From CAISIP01 sp046594635 (GTDB lineage: Bacteria; Pseudomonadota; Gammaproteobacteria; Burkholderiales; Burkholderiaceae_C), in contig JBKJRR010000372.1 of assembly GCA_046594635.1 (NCBI GenBank), forward strand, positions 1 through 10,641: a stretch of DNA of 10,641 nucleotides, given 5' to 3'. Below are positions 1 through 5,422 of the stretch, piece by piece; position 1 is the first letter of the stretch; each line of letters opens with the position of its first letter. The notes under the pieces were generated by a model. It saw only the letters and a program-made list of their open reading frames with translations. It did not search any database and had not been told where the DNA came from. The translations under genes were made by a program, and so were the position numbers.

Positions 1-1
1 G

Positions 2-1606
2 CTCGAGCGCCGCGTGCCGCGTACCTCGGTGTTTGCGGTTGGCACCACGGTCGACCCGGTGCTGCTGGAAGTGTTCAACAACCTGTTCATGAACATCGCC
101 GAGCAGATGGGCCTGCAATTGCAGAACACCGCCTACTCGGTCAACATCAAGGAGCGGCTGGACTTCAGCTGTGCCCTGTTCAATGCCCAGGGCGAACTGA
201 TCGCCAACGCGCCGCACATGCCGGTGCACCTGGGTTCGATGGGCGAGAGCATCAAGACCGTGATCCGCGAGAACGTGCAGACCATGGCCAATGGCGATGT
301 ATTCGTGCTCAACGACCCGTACCACGGCGGCACACACCTGCCCGACATCACGGTCATCACGCCGGTATATCTGGACAATGTACCCACGTTTTATGTCGGT
401 TCGCGCGGTCACCATGCCGACGTGGGCGGCACCTCGCCCGGATCGATGCCGCCGTTCTCGACGCGCATCGAGGAAGAGGGCGTGCAGATCATCAACGTCA
501 AGTTGGTCGACCGCGGTGTGTTGCGCGAGGCAGAGATGATCGCGCTGTTGGAAAGTGGTGAGTACCCGTCGCGCAATCCGTCGCAGAACATGGCCGATCT
601 GAAGGCGCAGATTGCCGCGAATGAAAAAGGTGTGCAGGAGCTTCGCAAGATGGTCGAACAATTCGGCCTGGATGTGGTGCAGGCCTATATGGGCCATGTG
701 CAGAACAACGCCGAGGAATCGGTGCGGCGCGTCATAACCCGGCTCAAGGATGGAGCGTTCACCTTGCCGCTGGACAACGGCGCGCAGATCCAGGTGGCGA
801 TCCGGGTGGACGCCGCGCGGCGTACAGCAGTCGTGGACTTCACCGGTACCTCGGCGCAGCAGACCAACAATTTCAATGCGCCGACGGCGGTGTGCATGGC
901 TGCGGTGCTCTATGTGTTCCGCACACTGGTCGACGATGACATTCCGCTCAATGCCGGCTGTCTCAAGCCGCTGGAGGTGATCATCCCGGAAGGCTCGATG
1001 CTCAGACCGAACCCGCCTGCCTCGGTGGTGGCAGGCAATGTGGAAACCTCGACCTGCATCACCAATGCGCTGTACGGCGCTTTGGGCGTGCTGGCGGCCA
1101 GCCAGTGCACCATGAACAACTTCACCTTCGGCAATACGCGGCATCAGTATTACGAGACGATTTCGGGCGGCTCACCCGCTGGCGGTGAACGCGATGTCGA
1201 AGGGCTGGCGGTGAACGGTTTTGACGGCACCAGTGTGGTCCAGACGCACATGACGAACTCCCGGCTGACCGATCCCGAGGTGCTGGAGTTTCGTTATCCC
1301 GTGCGACTTGAGAGTTACGAGATCCGACGTGGGTCGGGTGGCGCAGGCCACTGGCACGGCGGTGACGGCGGTGTACGCCGGATTCGTTTTCTCGAGCCGA
1401 TGACTGCCAGCATCCTGTCCAACGCCCGCATTGTGGCGCCGTTCGGCGTGGCTGGCGGATTGCCGGGGGCGGTGGGCATCAACCGCGTGGTGCGCGTTGA
1501 CGGATCGGTCGAGCAACTGGCACACATCGGTCAGGCCGAGATGGCAATCGGTGATATTTTCGAGATCCACACGCCGGGTGGCGGAGGGTTCGGCGCACCG
1601 CATTGA
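2..1606 (+). CDS. 5-oxoprolinase / hydantoinase B-type protein, C-terminal part (5' end outside window)
   Basis: Probably the HyuB-like half of an ATP-dependent 5-oxoprolinase, which opens 5-oxo-L-proline to glutamate in the cytoplasm using ATP. The frame is open to the window edge. The first possible start (GTG at 14) has no visible ribosome binding site, so the gene is treated as 5'-truncated. About 535 residues are visible. They include the block NIKERLDFSCALF, then GGTHLPDITVITPVY, RGHHADVGG followed by PGSMPP, GLDVVQAYMGH, and a glycine-rich C-terminus HTPGGGGFGAP. These blocks resemble the C-terminal half of single-chain eukaryotic-type 5-oxoprolinase (OPLAH), so a fused A+B protein of roughly 1200 residues is likely. 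A separate hyuB gene, or an N-methylhydantoinase or other hydantoinase B, cannot be excluded without the upstream sequence. Family assignment is secure; the exact substrate is inferred. Confidence 0.88.
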   Translation, partial: LERRVPRTSVFAVGTTVDPVLLEVFNNLFMNIAEQMGLQLQNTAYSVNIKERLDFSCALFNAQGELIANAPHMPVHLGSMGESIKTVIRENVQTMANGDVFVLNDPYHGGTHLPDITVITPVYLDNVPTFYVGSRGHHADVGGTSPGSMPPFSTRIEEEGVQIINVKLVDRGVLREAEMIALLESGEYPSRNPSQNMADLKAQIAANEKGVQELRKMVEQFGLDVVQAYMGHVQNNAEESVRRVITRLKDGAFTLPLDNGAQIQVAIRVDAARRTAVVDFTGTSAQQTNNFNAPTAVCMAAVLYVFRTLVDDDIPLNAGCLKPLEVIIPEGSMLRPNPPASVVAGNVETSTCITNALYGALGVLAASQCTMNNFTFGNTRHQYYETISGGSPAGGERDVEGLAVNGFDGTSVVQTHMTNSRLTDPEVLEFRYPVRLESYEIRRGSGGAGHWHGGDGGVRRIRFLEPMTASILSNARIVAPFGVAGGLPGAVGINRVVRVDGSVEQLAHIGQAEMAIGDIFEIHTPGGGGFGAPH

Positions 1607-1658
1607 CGCGGCGGCGGAGCCTCGTGAAAATTTCTGCCATTGCCCTGGGAGTTGCCGC

Positions 1659-2222
1659 ATGACCACGCAGTTGCTTGAACACTATCGCTGGATGGAGCGG
1701 TACAACGCGATGTTCAATGCGCGTTTGTACGACGCTTGTGAGCAACTCGACGACAACGAGCGCAAACGCGATCGCGGTGCGTTTTTCGGCTCCATCCATC
1801 GCACGCTCAACCATCTGATCGTTGCCGACCAGATCTGGCTCAAGCGCCTGCGTCAATGCGGACTGGATCACGGCTTCGATTGTCAGGCCTTGTCGAGCGA
1901 AACCTTGGATTTGCCTGACGGGCATGCACTGGATACGCCGGTCTACGACGATTGGTCGGCTTTGCGGCGCAAGCGGCGGCAACTCGATGACGCCATCGGC
2001 ACATGGTTGGCGCAGATGCCGCCGCAGTTTCCGGACTTCAAGATGAATTACAGCAACAGCAAGGGTGTGCTGCGCGCCCATCCGGCCTGGAATGCCTTGT
2101 CGCACTTCTTCAACCACCAGACCCATCACCGCGGGCAGGTGACGACCTTGTTGATGCAGGCGGGTGTGGACCCGGGGGTGACGGATCTGCTGGCGCTGGC
2201 CGGCTTCAGCGAACAGCCTTAG
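1659..2222 (+). CDS. DinB / YfiT-like four-helix putative metalloenzyme
   Basis: A 187-residue protein of the DinB superfamily, whose members form a four-helix bundle with a three-histidine metal site. The likely ligands are His52 (in TLNHLIVAD) and His153 and His157 in the motif NHQTHHRGQ near the C-terminus, the best-known signature of the family. Characterised relatives include thiol-dependent transferases and maleylpyruvate isomerase-like enzymes. Most members have no known substrate, and no function can be given here. The ATG at 1659 was chosen over the longer open frame because GGGAG lies 7 bases upstream (1647-1651) and homologous sequence begins there. It follows the 5-oxoprolinase gene by 52 bp and may be co-transcribed. 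Its last 17 bases overlap the convergent ComEA-like gene. A link with glutathione chemistry is possible but only a guess. Confidence 0.85.
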   Translation: MTTQLLEHYRWMERYNAMFNARLYDACEQLDDNERKRDRGAFFGSIHRTLNHLIVADQIWLKRLRQCGLDHGFDCQALSSETLDLPDGHALDTPVYDDWSALRRKRRQLDDAIGTWLAQMPPQFPDFKMNYSNSKGVLRAHPAWNALSHFFNHQTHHRGQVTTLLMQAGVDPGVTDLLALAGFSEQP

Positions 2223-2535
2223 CGCGCATTGCCGGGCTTGGGCCTTGAACCGGAGCTGCGATACCGCCGTGGCCATAGGCGACACCATCGATCACCAGCC
2301 CCTCGGACGAGAAACGGGCGGCGTTGCCGGCGCCAATTCCCTTCACACGCGCGATGAAATCGTCCCAGTTCTTGAATGGCCCCTTGCGTCGCTCGTCCAG
2401 GATACGCGACGAGACTGCCGGCCCTATGCCTTTGATTCCGTCGAGATCGGCCACCGTGGCCTGGTTGATATCCACGGCTGCCGAGACCGCGGCGGCAGCG
2501 AACAACAGGGTGATGGCTGAGGCGTATTTCTGCAT
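2206..2535 (-). CDS. Secreted ComEA-like helix-hairpin-helix protein
   Basis: A 109-residue protein with an N-terminal Sec signal peptide (MQKYASAITLLFAAAAVSA, cleavage near residue 19). A helix-hairpin-helix domain follows: VDINQATVADLDGIKGIGP, then SRILDERRKGPFKNWDDF and VKGIG. This is the ComEA/DUF655 type, which binds double-stranded DNA without sequence preference; ComEA proteins pull transforming DNA through the periplasm. The C-terminal 30 residues are low in complexity (Gly, Ala, Pro) and probably unstructured. The start is set by AAGGAG six bases upstream (2542-2547 on the plus strand). A longer frame upstream to 2694 has no protein-like content. The gene stands alone, away from other competence genes, and converges on the DinB gene. 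Small stand-alone ComEA-like proteins are common in proteobacteria, so a role in natural transformation is possible but unproven. Confidence 0.87.
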   Translation of the reverse strand: MQKYASAITLLFAAAAVSAAVDINQATVADLDGIKGIGPAVSSRILDERRKGPFKNWDDFIARVKGIGAGNAARFSSEGLVIDGVAYGHGGIAAPVQGPSPAMRAKAVR

Positions 2536-2732
2536 GTCGGACTCCTTGGGTTGTTGCGCGGTCATGACGGCACGGGCTGGTGCTCGACCGCCAGGGAAAC
2601 ACGATAGCGGCGACCACCGATCTGACTGGCGTTGCGCATCCGCCATTTGCAGTACCCCGGTCCAAAGTCCTGTCCCTGTGCAGGTGCGCAACAATCGGCA
2701 GTTCCATTTTCAGTTGTCCGGAAGTCACAGCC

Positions 2733-3179
2733 ATGAACAAGGTCGATCCCGCATTGCTCAACATCCTGATCAAGGACGGACGGGCGTCGTTCGCCGATAT
2801 CGCACGGCAGTTGGGCATTTCGCGGGCCCATGCCCGCACCCGGGTTCAGGCCCTGGTCGACAGTGGCGTGATCGAACTGTTCAGCGCCGTGGTCAATCCG
2901 GAAAAACTCGGCAAGGTCATCTCGACCTTCATTGACCTCAAGGTGGCGCCACACGCGATGAACAGCCTGCCGCAGGAGTTGGCTGATTGTCCGGAGGTGG
3001 TGAGCCTGTACATCATGAGTGACCTGCAGAGCCTGCATATCCATACGCTGACGGACAGTTACGAGAGTTTTGATCGCTTTGTCCGCGAGCGCATCTTCAA
3101 CCGCCCCGAGATCCTCGCCGCCGATTGCAAGTCCCTGATGACGCGGGTCAAGAACCGGCGTGGCGGCGCCCGGCTCTGA
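2733..3179 (+). CDS. Lrp/AsnC-family transcriptional regulator
   Basis: A 148-residue DNA-binding regulator of the feast/famine family. Residues 4-60 form the winged helix-turn-helix, with DPALLNILIKDGRASFADIA, the recognition region LGISRAHARTRVQAL, and GVIELFSAVVNPEKLG. Residues 65-140 form the RAM (effector and oligomerisation) domain. The usual GDYD-like turn of the RAM domain is SDLQS here (96-100), which suggests an altered or lost amino-acid ligand site. The ATG at 2733 gives the usual family length. The ribosome binding site is weak (CGGAAG about 8 bases upstream). The gene is divergent from the ComEA-like gene and lies 516 bp upstream of the DUF1028-transporter operon in the same orientation. 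It is the obvious local candidate for regulating that operon, but this is inferred from position only. Confidence 0.88.
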   Translation: MNKVDPALLNILIKDGRASFADIARQLGISRAHARTRVQALVDSGVIELFSAVVNPEKLGKVISTFIDLKVAPHAMNSLPQELADCPEVVSLYIMSDLQSLHIHTLTDSYESFDRFVRERIFNRPEILAADCKSLMTRVKNRRGGARL

Positions 3180-3226
3180 AAGTCCGTCGCTGCAGATAGC
3201 CAGTGGAGTGCAGAGGCAGACCACCC

Positions 3227-3250
3227 GTTTGTGTGCATTGCGCACCAAAC
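3227..3250. repeat. Imperfect palindrome downstream of the Lrp-type gene
   Basis: GTTTG plus GTGC (with one bulged T at 3232) pairs with GCAC plus CAAAC around the 5-base loop ATTGC. That makes 9 paired positions. No run of T follows on either strand, so it is not a canonical intrinsic terminator. It could be a binding site for a dimeric regulator, or an RNA structure at the end of the Lrp-type transcript. It lies about 290 bp upstream of the predicted sigma-54 transcription start. Confidence 0.5.
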
Positions 3251-3398
3251 AGGAGTGGGTCCGACCTGAATGCCTAGGTGATTACCCGCAGTCAACCTGG
3301 CTGTGCGTGGGTCAATTCGTATGGAAACCAGAAACGACGCCCACGGCTTACATTCGTCAATTCTGAGTGCAAGCAAATTACGTTTGTATTCCTGCGGA

Positions 3399-3412
3399 GC
3401 CCCGATTGGGGC
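3399..3412. repeat. GC-rich hairpin GCCCC-GATT-GGGGC
   Basis: A perfect 5-bp all-GC stem with a 4-base loop. Flanking CGGA (3395-3398) and TCCG (3418-3421) can extend it as an outer stem past a 5-base bulge. No T-tract follows, so a rho-independent terminator is unlikely. Its function is unknown; it may insulate or mark the region upstream of the promoter. Confidence 0.4.
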
Positions 3413-3472
3413 CGGAATCCGAACATCCGCTATTCTGTCCTGCCTTCCATTTTTCGAAAAAATATTTATATA

Positions 3473-3485
3473 AATCAATTGTTTA
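3473..3485 (+). promoter_or_regulatory. Putative IHF binding site
   Basis: AATCAATTGTTTA matches the IHF core consensus WATCAANNNNTTR at every fixed position. It is preceded on the 5' side by a long A/T tract (3449-3472), as in strong IHF sites. It sits 17 bases upstream of the sigma-54-like element, or about -55 to -43 from the predicted start. At that place IHF bends DNA so that an enhancer-bound activator can touch RNA polymerase. Binding itself is inferred. Confidence 0.5.
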
Positions 3486-3501
3486 GGAGCAATCTTGAGA
3501 G

Positions 3502-3517
3502 TGGCATGGTCGTTGCA
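3502..3517 (+). promoter_or_regulatory. Putative sigma-54 (RpoN) promoter of the transporter operon
   Basis: TGGCATG-GTCG-TTGCA matches the consensus TGGCACG-N4-TTGCW at all fixed positions but one (T for C at 3507). The critical GG (3503-3504) and GC (3515-3516) are intact and separated by exactly 10 bases. Transcription would begin near 3528, in the direction of the DUF1028 gene. The adjacent IHF-like site supports the call. No clear NtrC enhancer pair was seen upstream, so the activator is unknown. Confidence 0.58.
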
Positions 3518-3535
3518 TCAGTAAGTGAAATCGGG

Positions 3536-3563
3536 TTTACAAATGTCAGCTTGTTCCTATACT
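3536..3563 (+). promoter_or_regulatory. Putative sigma-70-type promoter
   Basis: TTTACA (3536-3541; 5 of 6 to TTGACA) and TATACT (3558-3563; 5 of 6 to TATAAT) are separated by 16 bases. Transcription would start near 3570, leaving a leader of about 126 bases. It lies just downstream of the sigma-54-like element, so the operon could have both a basal and a regulated promoter. It could also be a chance match in AT-rich DNA. Confidence 0.45.
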
Positions 3564-3634
3564 CCGCACATCGGTCGTATCGCAGCCATTCATGCCACGA
3601 TCTCAATTGCCGCTGTATGGGGTGCTGACATCGC

Positions 3635-3672
3635 GGCGCTTGGTTGACGGCCTTCCCATCGCGCAAGGCGCC
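3635..3672 (+). other. Possible stem-loop in the operon leader RNA
   Basis: GGCGC-TTG (3635-3642) can pair with CAA-(bulged G)-GCGCC (3664-3672) around a 21-base loop, ending 23 bases before the DUF1028 start codon. The stem is short and bulged, so it may be incidental. If real it lies close enough to the weak ribosome binding site to influence translation. Confidence 0.25.
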
Positions 3673-3695
3673 CTTGAATCGAGAAAGTTCGATAA

Positions 3696-4412
3696 ATGAC
3701 ATGGTCCATCCTCGCGAGAGATGACAACGGGTTTTTTGGCGTGGCGATCGCCAGTCGGTTCTTTGCCGTCGGTTCCTTGTGTGTTCATACCCGGCGCGGC
3801 GTCGGTGCCGTGTCGACACAGGCGTTGATGAACCCGCTCTACGGTCAGGCGGCGTTGGATCTGCTGGAGCAGGGACTCGGCCCGGCGGAAGTCATTGCGA
3901 CTCTTACGGCAGGTGATGACGGTCGTGCGCAGCGCCAGGTCCATGTGCTGCCGTTCAAGGGGCCTGCGGCAGCGTCAACCGGCGCGGCATGCATCGATTG
4001 GTGTGGCCATCTTGCACGCGAAGGACTGAGCGTGGCGGGCAATATGCTGGTCGGACCGGATGTGATAGCGGCGACGGCAGACGCGTTCGAGCGGACCAGG
4101 GGCATGCCACTGGCAGAGCGCCTGCTGGCTGCGATGGACGCTGGTGAGGCCGCCGGTGGTGACAAGCGCGGCAAGCAATCCGCGGCATTGCGCATCCACG
4201 CCCAGGAGGACTATCCCGCACTGGACTTGCGTGTGGATGACCATGCGGATCCCCTGGCCGAATTGCGTCGGCTGCACTCGGTCAGTCTGGAGCGGTTTCA
4301 GCCGTTCGTGACCTGCCTTCCGGGTCGGGGCCGCCCCGCCGGTATCACCGATCGGCCGCAGATCGAGGCCACGATCTCGGCTTTTCATGCGCGTCGCGGA
4401 ACCCCATTGTGA
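3696..4412 (+). CDS. DUF1028 family protein (Ntn-hydrolase-like)
   Basis: A 238-residue cytoplasmic protein of the DUF1028 family. It has the typical start MTWSILARDDNGFFGVAIAS, then VGAVSTQALMNPLYG (37-50), GNMLVG (115-120) and the family hallmark GGDKRGKQSAAL (154-165). Members are predicted to have an Ntn-hydrolase-like fold, but no reaction is established as far as I know. They often sit beside peptide ABC transporters and gamma-glutamyltransferases or amidohydrolases, as here, which suggests amide or peptide metabolism. The start ATG at 3696 is preceded by a weak GAGAAAG at 3681-3687. It is the first gene of the operon, and its stop overlaps the next start by four bases (GTGA), implying translational coupling. 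The last 45 residues (after about 193) look like an extra helical tail. Confidence 0.87.
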   Translation: MTWSILARDDNGFFGVAIASRFFAVGSLCVHTRRGVGAVSTQALMNPLYGQAALDLLEQGLGPAEVIATLTAGDDGRAQRQVHVLPFKGPAAASTGAACIDWCGHLAREGLSVAGNMLVGPDVIAATADAFERTRGMPLAERLLAAMDAGEAAGGDKRGKQSAALRIHAQEDYPALDLRVDDHADPLAELRRLHSVSLERFQPFVTCLPGRGRPAGITDRPQIEATISAFHARRGTPL

Positions 4413-5422
4413 GCAGTCTGCTCGAAGTCCGCGATTTGCGCACCGTGTTCACCGGTGACGACGGTGAGTTTGCCGTGGTCGACGGCATCAGTTTCTCGGT
4501 TGAAGCCGGTCGGACATTGGCCATTGTGGGTGAGTCCGGCTGCGGCAAAAGTGTGACCTCGTTGTCGATCATGGGGTTGCTGCCCAAGCCGCACGGCCGC
4601 ATTTCGGGCGGATCGATCCGGTTCGAGGGACGTGAACTGGTGGGCGCTCCCGAGCAGGAGTTGCAGGACCTGCGCGGCAATGGGATGGCGATGATCTTCC
4701 AGGAGCCGATGTCCTCGCTCAATCCGTCATTCACGGTCGGTGAGCAGATCATCGAAGGGCTGCTGCGGCATCGCCAGATGAACCGTGCGCAGGCGCGCGA
4801 ACGTGCCATCGAGATGTTGCGCAAGGTGCGTATCCCGGCACCGGAGCAGCGTATCGATGAGTTCCCGCACAAACTCAGCGGCGGCATGCGCCAGCGCGTC
4901 ATGATTGCCATGGGCCTGGTCTGCGAACCGCGCCTGTTGATCGCAGATGAGCCGACAACTGCTCTGGATGTGACGATACAGGCGCAGATTCTGGAACTGA
5001 TGCGCAGCCTGCAACAGGAGACCGGAACCGCGATCGTATTGATCACACATGACCTGGGCGTAGTGGCCGAAGTGGCCGATGAGGTCGTGGTGATGTATGC
5101 GGGGCGCATCGTCGAGCGGGGACCGGTGGACGCTTTGTTCAATCAACCGCAACATCCCTATACGGTCGGCTTGCTGGGTTCAATACCCCGGCTCGATGCA
5201 GCGCAGACGCGACTGGCCTCGATCGATGGCCAGGTGCCGGCCCCCACGCATCTGCCACCGGGTTGCAGCTTTGCCGATCGTTGTCCGTTTGCCCTGGCCG
5301 AGTGTCGCCTCGCCAAGCCGGCACTGCGTGATGTGGGTGAGCGGCATCAGTCAGCATGTTTGCGCGCGCCGCTGGATCCGGATCAGTTGTTGCGGGTGCA
5401 GACCGAGGAGTCTCTGGTATGA
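4409..5422 (+). CDS. Oligopeptide-type ABC transporter ATPase 1 (DppD/OppD-like)
   Basis: A 337-residue ATPase that powers peptide import with the second ATPase and the two permeases, at the inner face of the cytoplasmic membrane. Visible motifs are Walker A GESGCGKS (41-48), Q-loop Gln97, signature LSGGMRQRV (156-164), Walker B LLIADEP (176-182) and switch His214. The C-terminal oligo_HPY extension carries four cysteines at 286, 292, 299 and 317, the arrangement linked to an iron-sulfur site in some oligopeptide ABC ATPases. The start is GTG at 4409, inside the DUF1028 stop (GTGA), with no strong ribosome binding site of its own. This fits translational coupling. Its end overlaps the second ATPase gene by ATGA. 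E. coli GsiA carries both ATPases in one chain; here they are separate. Confidence 0.95.
   Translation: MSSLLEVRDLRTVFTGDDGEFAVVDGISFSVEAGRTLAIVGESGCGKSVTSLSIMGLLPKPHGRISGGSIRFEGRELVGAPEQELQDLRGNGMAMIFQEPMSSLNPSFTVGEQIIEGLLRHRQMNRAQARERAIEMLRKVRIPAPEQRIDEFPHKLSGGMRQRVMIAMGLVCEPRLLIADEPTTALDVTIQAQILELMRSLQQETGTAIVLITHDLGVVAEVADEVVVMYAGRIVERGPVDALFNQPQHPYTVGLLGSIPRLDAAQTRLASIDGQVPAPTHLPPGCSFADRCPFALAECRLAKPALRDVGERHQSACLRAPLDPDQLLRVQTEESLV

Larger units (their letters stand above)
3180..3695. other. Long non-coding control region upstream of the transporter operon
   Basis: This 516-bp stretch has no convincing gene; the open frames in it have unlikely composition and no family resemblance. It is clearly richer in A and T than the flanking coding DNA, especially at 3448-3485. 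It contains an imperfect palindrome (3227-3250), an 8-bp direct repeat GTCAATTC (3311 and 3356), a GC hairpin (3399-3412), a 12-bp palindrome (3450-3461), an IHF-like site, a sigma-54-like promoter and a sigma-70-like promoter. The predicted transcript would have a leader of about 125-170 bases before the DUF1028 start codon. Confidence 0.7.

Noticed and set aside
1172..1666. Minus-strand open frame of 164 codons inside the 5-oxoprolinase gene
   Set aside because: It is antisense to a strongly conserved protein, has no family resemblance and no ribosome binding site; a shadow of GC-rich codon use.
1479..2288. Minus-strand open frame of 269 codons opposite the DinB gene
   Set aside because: The composition is Arg/Gln/His-rich as in antisense frames, while the plus strand gives a clear DinB protein.
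2562..3248. Minus-strand open frame of 228 codons opposite the Lrp-type gene
   Set aside because: Most of it is antisense to the Lrp-type gene. Its last 25 or so residues (MRNASQIGGRRYRVSLAVEH...) look somewhat protein-like, but there is no start signal or known family, so it is not called.
3227..3250. NtrC-type enhancer
   Set aside because: NtrC half-sites read GCAC...GTGC; this dyad reads GTGC...GCAC and so is the opposite arrangement.
3399..3412. Intrinsic terminator of the Lrp-type gene
   Set aside because: The stem is GC-rich but no T-run follows on either strand, and it lies 220 bases past the stop codon.
3485..3524. AGGAG followed by TTG as a nine-codon leader peptide
   Set aside because: It would overlap the sigma-54 element and start before the predicted transcription starts; no amino-acid run that suggests attenuation.
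3278..3628. Plus-strand open frame of 116 codons in the control region
   Set aside because: No ribosome binding site, unlikely composition, and it runs through the IHF, sigma-54 and sigma-70-like elements.
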